Assembly: GCF_001761545.1 (NCBI RefSeq)
Contig: NZ_CP017326.1
Coordinates: 1,178,001 to 1,242,000, forward strand
Direction of reading: 5' to 3'
From: Weissella soli
GTDB lineage: Bacteria > Bacillota > Bacilli > Lactobacillales > Lactobacillaceae
DNA: 64,000 nt
Positions 27,294 through 34,453 of this stretch are shown here, one piece after another. The number at the start of each line of letters is the position of its first letter. The first letter of the stretch is position 1. Made by a program: the position numbers and the translations under genes. The notes beneath the pieces are model-generated. The model searched no databases. It saw nothing but the letters and a program-made list of their open reading frames with translations, and was not told the DNA's origin.

Positions 27294-27488
27294 TCACTCT
27301 TTTCCCGCCATTTTTTGTTGCAGCAACCGTTCACGAAAGGCATAGTATCTGATTTCACTTTGAATGATTTTGGCACGCTGATTCTCTTGATTGATCCAAC
27401 TGAGATAGATTAACGAAAACGTGATCATGGCCAGCATCGCAGAAATCGCCGCGCTACCGCTCCGCTGCCAACGAAATTTTTCTTGCAT
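27294..27488 (-). CDS. comGG: Competence pseudopilin-associated protein ComGG-like
   Basis: A 64-residue protein, last of the comG set. A short basic N-terminus is followed by one hydrophobic helix (SAAISAMLAMITFSLIYLSW) and a charged helical tail. The start at 27488 follows GAGGAAAGGCAT and overlaps the comGF end by 35 nt. ComGG proteins are poorly conserved and this one is short compared with B. subtilis ComGG (about 124 residues). The call therefore rests on position and topology. Confidence 0.65.
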   Translation of the reverse strand: MQEKFRWQRSGSAAISAMLAMITFSLIYLSWINQENQRAKIIQSEIRYYAFRERLLQQKMAGKE

Positions 27489-27954
27489 ATGCCTTTCCTC
27501 GTAGTAAACCATTTTGTGGTGCCTGGACAACCATCTGAAAATGGTCGTCGTCTAATTTTGTAATGTGAAAAGCCTCCGCACCCACAAAGATAGCCATATA
27601 ACCGCCATTTGGCGTACTGACATATAATGTTTTTGACGGTGTTTTACCCGTTAAGTAATATTTTTCTCCCGCTTGATTAACAAAAAACAGCCAGTCATAT
27701 GGCTTGCTATTCTGAATTCCGACAAGATGGTAATCTGTCATTTTCAGTTCAAAATCAGCAGCTAATTGATCCACTCTAATTTGAAAAGCCTGATCTGCCA
27801 TATGCATCGCATGCACCTTCATCAATCGCATCCCCATGCCCACTGTCAACGTGACTAGACTGATCACAAAAATTGCTGCTAGCGTTTCAATTAATGTGAA
27901 TGCCTCTTGCCTAGTGGGCTTCTTGCCATGCCAAATAGGCGCTTTTTGTGGCAT
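27454..27954 (-). CDS. comGF: Competence minor pseudopilin ComGF-like
   Basis: 166 residues. A basic leader (KKPTRQEA) precedes a type IV prepilin motif FTLIETLAAIFVISLVTL, giving the cleavage site before Phe with Glu at +5. The C-terminal half resembles ComGF (strands around KYYLTGK, GYMAIFVGAEAF and GLLRGKAYARKI). The ATG at 27954 is 5 nt behind GGAAGGA. It overlaps both comGE and comGG, so the tail genes of this operon are tightly interlocked. Confidence 0.8.
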   Translation of the reverse strand: MPQKAPIWHGKKPTRQEAFTLIETLAAIFVISLVTLTVGMGMRLMKVHAMHMADQAFQIRVDQLAADFELKMTDYHLVGIQNSKPYDWLFFVNQAGEKYYLTGKTPSKTLYVSTPNGGYMAIFVGAEAFHITKLDDDHFQMVVQAPQNGLLRGKAYARKISLAAER

Positions 27955-28153
27955 CATAGTCCTTCCGTTGGTTCTCCAAATCTTGACGCAGTGTTGCTTG
28001 ACGCTCCATGTCATGAGCAAATCCTCCGACAAATAAACCCGTGCCCGAAGCCACAATCAACATTGCGACAATTGCATCTAACAATACGAAGCCCGCTCGT
28101 TTATTTGATGGTGTACTCGCTCCAACCGAATTGAAATACAATTTGCTTACCAT
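27911..28153 (-). CDS. comGE: Competence minor pseudopilin ComGE-like
   Basis: An 80-residue membrane protein. After a polar leader with KRA, the segment GFVLLDAIVAMLIVASG is a prepilin-type helix, in which Asp replaces the usual Glu at +5. A charged coiled-coil-like tail follows (RQATLRQDLENQRKDYD). The start at 28153 sits behind GAGGTGGG and lies within the comGD end. The family is highly variable; identified by order. Confidence 0.65.
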   Translation of the reverse strand: MVSKLYFNSVGASTPSNKRAGFVLLDAIVAMLIVASGTGLFVGGFAHDMERQATLRQDLENQRKDYDATKSAYLAWQEAH

Positions 28154-28502
28154 GTCCCACCTCATCTTTTAAATAAATCGTTCCTGGATGAATTTTGTGA
28201 TGATGATAGCCCACTGCATTCTTGTAATAATGCCAGTTAGCCGGCAACCTAACTTGGACACCATTCACCGTCAGCGTGCGATCAGAAGTGCCCCCATCGA
28301 TGAGTCCTTCGATGTCTTTTGTATTATACAAAATCTGTTCATCAATGGCTTGATTGAAACTCGCACGAAATTCATCCCAATGATCCCGATTAACCGGCAA
28401 TGGAAAATAAGCCACCGTTGTTAACAAGCTACCCATAATCCCTAATACCGGGACTGATTCAATCAAAGTGAAACCTGGACGCTGGCTATGACTTACGCAC
28501 AT
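28101..28502 (-). CDS. comGD: Competence minor pseudopilin ComGD-like
   Basis: 133 residues. The prepilin motif RPGFTLIESVPVLGIMGSL has the cleavage site after Gly and Glu at +5. The hydrophobic helix is interrupted by Pro and ends at TTVAYFPLP. The ectodomain has the DRTLTVNGVQVRLP strand pair. The start at 28502 overlaps the comGC end by 17 nt, so translation is likely coupled. Assignment rests on the motif and gene order. Confidence 0.75.
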   Translation of the reverse strand: MCVSHSQRPGFTLIESVPVLGIMGSLLTTVAYFPLPVNRDHWDEFRASFNQAIDEQILYNTKDIEGLIDGGTSDRTLTVNGVQVRLPANWHYYKNAVGYHHHKIHPGTIYLKDEVGHGKQIVFQFGWSEYTIK

Positions 28503-28830
28503 ACGCCTTGCCCTGCGCATCAACTGAGATCTTCAACGTAATACAACGCTGATACTGCACGGCTGACAAGTAGCCGGCTTGCTCTAGATTAAAGATATTG
28601 TATGTCACATCATCTGGATGTTCCGAAGCATACATATCGGCCTGTGCCTGGACAGTATGCACCATGGCCTCGGCTTGATTTTCATTAGCGACTTCTTTTA
28701 TTTTCGAGACGTTCGGCACAACTAGCAATAAGATCAACCCGATAATGAAAATAGAAGTCATGATTTCAATCAATGTGAAACCCGCACGCACATTCAACGT
28801 TTTAAAATCTTTTAGTTTATTTTTTACCAT
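28486..28830 (-). CDS. comGC: Major competence pseudopilin ComGC
   Basis: 114 residues. The basic leader ends in RAGFTLIEIMTSIFIIGLI, a textbook class-3 prepilin signal cut by ComC between Gly and Phe. The pilin body has the conserved 'LVVPNVSKIKE' helix and a 'QADMYASEHPDD..YNIFNLEQAGYL' region. It forms the main shaft of the DNA-uptake pilus. Start overlaps comGB by 7 nt. The two Cys positions seen in some ComGCs are not present; only one Cys is visible. Confidence 0.93.
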   Translation of the reverse strand: MVKNKLKDFKTLNVRAGFTLIEIMTSIFIIGLILLLVVPNVSKIKEVANENQAEAMVHTVQAQADMYASEHPDDVTYNIFNLEQAGYLSAVQYQRCITLKISVDAQGKAYVRKS

Positions 28831-29843
28831 GATTCAACTTTCCCCATACTGCTATACATCGGTAACAACATCTTTGCGTACATATAAATCACTAATCCAC
28901 CAATAATACAAAACGCCACCGGTTGAATCATCGTTAAGCCACGCTGCACCAGTCGGTTAAATTCATCTAATTTATGCCGTGATAACCGTTCCATATCACG
29001 GCCAACCGCTTCTTGCGGTTTGCCTACCTGAAACAAGACTTCGCATTCATTCGGCAATAATGGCATGTTACGGACAAAACCACAGACATCATGACCACCT
29101 TCTAAGGCATTTTGCGCCTTGCTCGCTAGGTTGCCCACGAGGGTGCGCTGATTGATACCAGCTAATCTTTGAACAACTGTAGACATACTTACCCCAGACT
29201 GTAACAACAACCCTAGGTGCAAACAGATGTAATACCCCATGAGACTTTGTAGGCCGCGACTAATACCTGGAATTTTCATCAGCCACAAAAACCGTTCAAA
29301 AACGCTCAACCTGACCATGTAGCGTATCGCTAACCCAATAATGACGACACTTACACTGGCCCCAAGTACAATGACACCCATTTCCATGGTGGACAGGTGG
29401 TGTTTGACGGTTGGCTCTCCCGTTAAAGAAACCATTTGTGGCATCAAAAAACGCGCCATAAAGATGCCCATGCCAACCACCATGGTTAGTAAAATGGCTG
29501 GATAAACCAATAGGCCTTGGCATTGTTGAATCTGTTGTGACCGTTCATATTCATGCTTACCAATTTCGCTCAAGACCCCTTTTAAATTACCATGCAATTG
29601 AACCAAGCTCAGTTGCATCAAAATAACTTTTGAGACATATGGCTGTATGGCACTAGCCATTGTACTTCCCTGGTTAAGCTGTACTGAGATGGCTTGAATA
29701 TCGCCTTGCTGCTTTGGCACAATTTTTTCTAGTACCGCTAACGCTTCCTTCAGGCCATAACCACTATCAATTAAATCACCTAATGTTTCAAAAAACTGCA
29801 CTTGTATTCTTCGTGACCACCGTTTACGCTTCCACACGATCAA
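28824..29843 (-). CDS. comGB: Competence type II secretion platform protein ComGB
   Basis: 339 residues with two GspF-type cytoplasmic domains and three membrane segments. The first domain contains LIDSGYGLKEAL. The first helix is near LLVYPAILLTMVVGMGIF, the second near MGVIVLGASVSVVIIGL, and the last near the C-terminus (MIQPVAFCIIGGLVIYMYA). It anchors pilus assembly in the membrane. The start overlaps the comGA end by 20 nt. Confidence 0.93.
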   Translation of the reverse strand: MIVWKRKRWSRRIQVQFFETLGDLIDSGYGLKEALAVLEKIVPKQQGDIQAISVQLNQGSTMASAIQPYVSKVILMQLSLVQLHGNLKGVLSEIGKHEYERSQQIQQCQGLLVYPAILLTMVVGMGIFMARFLMPQMVSLTGEPTVKHHLSTMEMGVIVLGASVSVVIIGLAIRYMVRLSVFERFLWLMKIPGISRGLQSLMGYYICLHLGLLLQSGVSMSTVVQRLAGINQRTLVGNLASKAQNALEGGHDVCGFVRNMPLLPNECEVLFQVGKPQEAVGRDMERLSRHKLDEFNRLVQRGLTMIQPVAFCIIGGLVIYMYAKMLLPMYSSMGKVESW

Positions 29844-30717
29844 TCATCTCCTCAATCGCTACTTTTGTTAGAAACCGAAAATCTACTAAACTACCCGCGT
29901 CATCTGCCCGGATTGATTGGTTACCGATCCCGGACAAGACATGTTTCAATACCTCCGGATCAATCCCAAACGACAACATACGATACCAAATCCCCACCAT
30001 TGAGGTGGCATGCACGGTACTGATAATGAGGTGACCGCTCAAGGCCGCCTCAACCACAATGCGCGCCGTATCTGCATCACGGATTTCACCCACAATCATG
30101 ATATCTGGGTGATGTCGCAGTGCTAGTTTTAACAGACTGGCATAGGACATACCTGCAAAATCATTCACTTGCAATTGTAGAAATCGATCAGTCGCAATCT
30201 CTACTGGATCTTCAATGGTCAACACAAATTTATGATGCGCAACTTTTTGCGCGACATAGTACATTGTTGTTGTCTTACCAGACCCCATCGCTCCGCTTAA
30301 CAAGATCAACCCATTATGTGAAATGACCGTTTGGTAAAACCGTTCCACGGCCCCTTCGTCAGTCCATCTGAGTGTAATATCTTGTGCTTCATAAATAAAA
30401 CGAACGACTAAGGACTGTCGATTTAAAAAGTCACCAACAGATGAGATCCGACAATGCACAACGCGTTGGTCGATCACATACCGCATCCTTCCTAACTGTG
30501 GTCGTCGTGCATCGGAGATATCCATCTCACTACGATACTTGACATGCTGGATTAAGTGATTCCCTTCCTGGAGTGACACATCTTTTAAATGATGTAATTT
30601 TGTCCCCGCGACATACCTGACAACAAAGCCTAATTGCGTAGGTAATACATACAAATCGCTCGCATTCGCTGCAACACAAATTTTAACCAACTCATCAAAT
30701 TGTTTTACGACTGCCAT
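29824..30717 (-). CDS. comGA: Competence pilus assembly ATPase ComGA
   Basis: A 297-residue GspE/PilB-type hexameric ATPase powering pseudopilus extension. It has Walker A GAMGSGKTTTM, the Asp box TIEDPVE, Walker B LRHHPDIMIVGEIRD and the His box IISTVHATS. The ATG at 30717 follows GGAGGTGTGTG. It is the first gene of comGA-GB-GC-GD-GE-GF-GG. No clear ComX-type box was found in the roughly 60 nt upstream. All seven genes look intact, so the uptake pilus could be functional. Confidence 0.95.
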   Translation of the reverse strand: MAVVKQFDELVKICVAANASDLYVLPTQLGFVVRYVAGTKLHHLKDVSLQEGNHLIQHVKYRSEMDISDARRPQLGRMRYVIDQRVVHCRISSVGDFLNRQSLVVRFIYEAQDITLRWTDEGAVERFYQTVISHNGLILLSGAMGSGKTTTMYYVAQKVAHHKFVLTIEDPVEIATDRFLQLQVNDFAGMSYASLLKLALRHHPDIMIVGEIRDADTARIVVEAALSGHLIISTVHATSMVGIWYRMLSFGIDPEVLKHVLSGIGNQSIRADDAGSLVDFRFLTKVAIEEMIDRVEA

Positions 30718-30864
30718 CACACACCTCCAAACAAAAGAATGCGCTGTCAATCATTAATGTCCAAAATAAATACGCGCTGTTTTAATAGACGTTGCCATGG
30801 TGATGATGGGCTGCACATCGATCGTAATTGCAGCCACACGTTATCGACAGCAGTCTTTCAACAC

Positions 30865-30896
30865 AAAAAAACGTGTACACCAAAGTCGTGTACACG
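30865..30896 (-). terminator. Intrinsic terminator after the purine permease
   Basis: Perfect 10-bp arms ACGTGTACAC/GTGTACACGT followed by seven Ts on the minus strand, 17 nt past the permease stop. Confidence 0.9.
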
Positions 30897-30912
30897 TCAT
30901 GCTTATATTTAA

Positions 30913-32364
30913 TTAACCGATGGCTAAAATGATAAAGTTCAACAAGAAGAACAATGTCACTACCCAAAGAATTGGACTGATCTCATTAAATTTCCGCTTA
31001 GCGGCCTTAATGACAATGAAGAAGATAAAGCCAGCTGCGATACCATACGAAATTGAGTATGAAAACGCCATGAAGGCTGAAGTAAAGAATGCTGGAATCG
31101 CAATTTCAATGTCATCCCAGTTAATTTGCTTAAATTCACCCATCATCATGATACCTACAATAACCAAAATCGGTGCGGTAGCGGCAGATGGAATGACATT
31201 CACAAATGGTGCAAAGATGATTGAAACTAAGAACCCTAGCGCAACCACAACTGAAGTTAATCCAGTACGACCACCGGCCTTGATTCCTGAGGCCGATTCG
31301 ATAAACGTGGTTGTGTTTGAAGTACCCAAGATACCAGCAAACATCGTTGCGAAAGTATCTGCAACCAAACCACGATCCATCTTTGACTTAAAGCCCTTAC
31401 CTTCATAAAACTCTTTTTGATCAGCTTCTGAGAAAATACCAGTGGTCAAACCAGTACCAATAAATGTACCAATGGCATCAAACAAGCCTGAAAGTCCCAT
31501 TGAGAAGACTGTCAAAATCACGACCAGGATATTCTTAGGTGTGGTAAACATTGACCACAGGCCATCCTTACCCAAGGCTTGCCCAAAAATCTGACCAAAA
31601 TCAGTAAACATGGCATTGAATGATGAACTCCACTCAATATGCGTGCTTGTCACTCCCATGGGAATCCCAATCAACGTTGTCGCGATGACGGCAATCAAGA
31701 AAGCACCCCGCACTTGGAAAACCACCAACAAGACCAAGATAACGAGACTAATCAAAGCCAAGACAACAGCTGGTGTGTTGAAAGTTGCAATTTCAGGTGT
31801 TACCCCACCATTACCAACCATACTTGAAATCTTTGCGGCCCCTTGCCCATGAAAGGCTTGGTTATTCAATGAGATGATGTTGTCTGGATCAATCAAAAAA
31901 TTCAAGAAACCGGCATTTTTCAAACCGATATAAGCAATGAACAATCCGATACCCGCTGCAATGGCATGCTTCAATTGATCAGGAATCCCCTTCACAATCA
32001 TTGAACGCACCTTAGTCAAAGTGATAATGACATCAACCAAGCCAACCAAGAAAACCATTCCCAAGGCTTGTTGCCATGTAAAGCCAAGTCCAAAAACAAT
32101 CGTGTAAGTGAACATCGCTTGCATACCAATTGAAGGTGCTAATGCATATGGCAAATTAGCAAACAACCCCATAATCAACGTACCAATGACCGCCGTCAAG
32201 ATCGTTGCTAGGAAGACCCCTTGTGAAGGCATTCCCGTCATCGATAGCACGGCTGGGTTGAGGAAGATAATGTAAGCCATTGCAACGAAGGTTGTTAGCC
32301 CAGCAATGACTTCCGTACGCGCTGTCGTATGGTTCTCTGACAACTTAAAAAAACGCTCTAACAT
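30913..32364 (-). CDS. AzgA-type purine permease (NCS2; adenine/guanine/hypoxanthine)
   Basis: A 483-residue membrane transporter with about 13 hydrophobic segments. Family hallmarks are TEVIAGLTTFVAMAYIIF at the start, ALAPSIGMQAMFTY, IPDQLKHAIAAGIGLFIAYIG, and the substrate-site region FIESASGIKAGGRTGL. These fit the AzgA/PbuG/PbuO branch (COG2252) better than UraA/PbuX. The ATG at 32364 follows AAGGAG with an 11-nt gap. It has its own promoter (32587-32615), an attenuated leader (32468-32575) and a terminator. Confidence 0.92.
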   Translation of the reverse strand: MLERFFKLSENHTTARTEVIAGLTTFVAMAYIIFLNPAVLSMTGMPSQGVFLATILTAVIGTLIMGLFANLPYALAPSIGMQAMFTYTIVFGLGFTWQQALGMVFLVGLVDVIITLTKVRSMIVKGIPDQLKHAIAAGIGLFIAYIGLKNAGFLNFLIDPDNIISLNNQAFHGQGAAKISSMVGNGGVTPEIATFNTPAVVLALISLVILVLLVVFQVRGAFLIAVIATTLIGIPMGVTSTHIEWSSSFNAMFTDFGQIFGQALGKDGLWSMFTTPKNILVVILTVFSMGLSGLFDAIGTFIGTGLTTGIFSEADQKEFYEGKGFKSKMDRGLVADTFATMFAGILGTSNTTTFIESASGIKAGGRTGLTSVVVALGFLVSIIFAPFVNVIPSAATAPILVIVGIMMMGEFKQINWDDIEIAIPAFFTSAFMAFSYSISYGIAAGFIFFIVIKAAKRKFNEISPILWVVTLFFLLNFIILAIG

Positions 32365-32467
32365 AAGACAAAAAACTCCTTAAAATATTCAGAATTTCAA
32401 ATAGTTTCTATCGTCACTATGCTGCCAGAATAAGTGCATCCATTATTACGAAATACCCATAAAAATG

Positions 32468-32575
32468 AAAAACGACGCTTCTAAAAAGATAGAAGGCGTC
32501 GTCAAAAAGTAAAACCCATGACAGGCTTTATTTTTTTGAGTCTGTGGCAAAACACGTTAACGACCCTAAATAAAT
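32468..32575 (-). promoter_or_regulatory. Structured leader with transcription attenuator before the purine permease
   Basis: Between promoter and gene the leader ends in an intrinsic terminator (ACGACGCCTTCT/AGAAGCGTCGT then TTTTT, 32502-32461), about 100 nt before the start codon. Upstream, GGGTC (32566-32562) can pair with GACTC (32542-32538) around an inner GTG/CAC stem, giving a compact hairpin. The same GGGTCGT (32566-32560) can instead pair with ACGACGCC (32502-32495), the 5' arm of the terminator. These exclusive pairings are the hallmark of a riboswitch or protein-controlled attenuator. It does not match the purine (xpt-type) consensus I know. Confidence 0.6.
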
Positions 32576-32586
32576 TCAATGTTAAA

Positions 32587-32615
32587 ACTATAGGTTTATT
32601 TGCAATTAAAGTCAA
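32587..32615 (-). promoter_or_regulatory. Promoter of the purine permease
   Basis: TTGACT (32615-32610) and TATAGT (32592-32587) with a 17-bp spacer, near-consensus. It leaves a leader of about 215 nt before the permease start. Confidence 0.85.
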
Positions 32616-32637
32616 GGGGAAAAGGATGAGAATTTAG

Positions 32638-33747
32638 TTAGGGTTGCAACGTTGAGATGTCCCAAACACCGGCTATCAATAATTGATTCCATAGCTCATC
32701 CATTGAACGACCACTGCTTACCACATACCCTGATTGGTTTCCTGGGTGATAAAAGACACGCCACTCAGGTTTGATGTGCCAGTGGTTTTGAATCTTGTCA
32801 ATTTGTGCACTATTGAATGGCAATAGAATGGCTTGTTGGACTTCACGGACTGGCGCTAAAGCCTGCCCCACTAGCGCCCGCAGATGATTTTCATAAACTG
32901 AAATATTCGCGGTTGTCGAATAGAGCACCGTGTTATCATCCAAGCCTGCCAAGACATCCCGCACATAAAGATTACCGGTATCGCTATACAAAAAAGCGAC
33001 GGTATAAGCGCCGACAGACGCAATATTTTGACCAATTTGCGCGACGGTATCATTGACTGCCTCGACCACATCTGCCGATAATTGGTCCGTACTAGACCAC
33101 AGCACCGGCGCGAGCTGATCGACTGATTTGCGATAATTGATGGGATAAATCACAACTTCACCCTGGGCATCGCGCACCGCAGTGACGATTAACTCGGTTA
33201 CATCATCTAGCCAACTCTCGACTAGGATGGTGCCCCCATCAATCAATGGTGCAACCAGGCCTAAATCATATTCGCCACGCAAGATCACCCGCGATGAATG
33301 GGGCCCATGTTTAAAAATCGGCTTCACAACCACCGGATAACCTAACTGATGCGCATTGATCGAAATCTCTTCTAATGAAGTAGCTAATGCATATGGCAAA
33401 ATGTTGACACTGCTGGCTTCTAAGAAGGCTCTTGAAATGGCATGATCATCGGTCATTTCCAACAAATTGATCCCTTGTGGCAACGACAAGTCAGCTATTT
33501 TTTGGATCATCTCTAAAGTCAGCCATGTATTCGCGTAGGTAATGACACTCGAAATGCCAACAAAAGTTGCCCACTCATCAGCACCATGAAATTGATAATC
33601 CGCCTCACTTGGCGTGATTGGCTCAATTTTATCGGTATATGTGGCTACGGTATAGCCCAAGTTGTGAGCAGTCTGAATCAAATAGTGACTACTACTACGA
33701 TCACCTAAAATTCCAATAACACTGCCTGGTAATAATTCTAAACTCAT
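32638..33747 (-). CDS. PurK-like ATP-grasp protein with degenerate active site
   Basis: 369 residues that follow the PurK fold along their length. There is a pre-ATP-grasp Rossmann start (GSVIGILGDRSSSHYL), a central ATP-grasp domain with VESWLDDVTELI, and TTANISVYENHLRALVGQAL matching the PurK 'SQFEQHLRAI.GLPL' helix. A C-terminal domain ends with YHPGNQSGYV. Key residues are lost: the metal-binding Glu in 'MECF' aligns with Ala251. 'NELAPR.HNSGH' reads VRDVLAGLDDNTVLY (262-276), and the 'GGYDGRG' loop reads FKHGPHSS. It is probably not an active carboxylase ligase. It is the last gene of the cydDC-hydrolase string, 12 nt after the hydrolase. Confidence 0.7.
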   Translation of the reverse strand: MSLELLPGSVIGILGDRSSSHYLIQTAHNLGYTVATYTDKIEPITPSEADYQFHGADEWATFVGISSVITYANTWLTLEMIQKIADLSLPQGINLLEMTDDHAISRAFLEASSVNILPYALATSLEEISINAHQLGYPVVVKPIFKHGPHSSRVILRGEYDLGLVAPLIDGGTILVESWLDDVTELIVTAVRDAQGEVVIYPINYRKSVDQLAPVLWSSTDQLSADVVEAVNDTVAQIGQNIASVGAYTVAFLYSDTGNLYVRDVLAGLDDNTVLYSTTANISVYENHLRALVGQALAPVREVQQAILLPFNSAQIDKIQNHWHIKPEWRVFYHPGNQSGYVVSSGRSMDELWNQLLIAGVWDISTLQP

Positions 33748-33759
33748 ATTTTTCTTTTC

Positions 33760-34443
33760 CTATTTGTCGTATTGCTCAAGTTTGTATACCGCAATAATAT
33801 TTAATAACTTCTTAGCATAGTCCGGGTCAGTGGCATAACCACCACTCACCAAGCCGGCGACGGCTGTTTCAACTGAATCAGCGTAAATCACCGTCTGATA
33901 ACGCTGCGGTTTGTCGGTCGTCCCATTGGTCAGTAAAATTGCGTGATCGACCATTGATGCTTGAAAATCATCATACACCCGAAAATTAGCATCCACTGTG
34001 ATCCATTGTCCGTTCACATATTCCTTTGTAGGCAAAGTCACACTGCGCATCCCCACAGCTGCCTTCACGCCAAAGAAATTATTGTAGCGAAAGGCTAATT
34101 CTGAACGACCCCAATCAGATTCCAAAGCTGCTTGAGCAATTGAAATGGACGCCCGGAGATGATAGCGTTGTTGAATTGATTGTGCTTCAGGTGCAAGCCG
34201 CTGGATAAACTGCTCACGCGTGAGTTTATTCAGTGCCAAACTAGTCGGCGTATTAGTTGCTTGGGATGTCGGATTGACTTTGATATCACTCAGATAGCTA
34301 GCTAATCCCAGTACTAACACTACTGTAATTATAAACCTTCCCCGCCGTAACTTGCCACGATAGACAAAGAAACGCAATGGCCGCCACTTCTTCAGGCGCT
34401 TGAAAAAAACGGTCAGGTTTTTTTTGCGCCGTTGCTTGGCCAT
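33760..34443 (-). CDS. Membrane-anchored N-acetylglucosaminidase (FlgJ/LytG-like)
   Basis: 227 residues. A very basic cytoplasmic start (KKNLTVFFKRLKKW) is followed by one membrane anchor (about 35-53, FIITVVLVLGLASYL). The outer GH73-type domain has ASISIAQAALESDWGRSELA with the catalytic Glu, then NNFFGVKA and YVNGQWITVDANFRVYDD. It probably trims glycan strands at the septum or surface. It starts 10 nt after cydC and is followed 12 nt later by the PurK-like gene, so it seems to ride on the cydDC transcript. Confidence 0.9.
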   Translation of the reverse strand: MAKQRRKKNLTVFFKRLKKWRPLRFFVYRGKLRRGRFIITVVLVLGLASYLSDIKVNPTSQATNTPTSLALNKLTREQFIQRLAPEAQSIQQRYHLRASISIAQAALESDWGRSELAFRYNNFFGVKAAVGMRSVTLPTKEYVNGQWITVDANFRVYDDFQASMVDHAILLTNGTTDKPQRYQTVIYADSVETAVAGLVSGGYATDPDYAKKLLNIIAVYKLEQYDK

Positions 34444-34453
34444 TGCGTTTCTC

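Noticed and set aside
30720-30860. Possible ComX/SigH box before comGA
   Set aside because: TACGATCG and CGTATTTA are near matches to streptococcal-type boxes but poorly placed and not convincing.
32521-32580. ZTP (pfl) or purine riboswitch as the identity of the permease leader
   Set aside because: GGGTCGTTAAC resembles the ZTP start, but the CCGCCT-type second half is absent; the purine-riboswitch core is absent as well.
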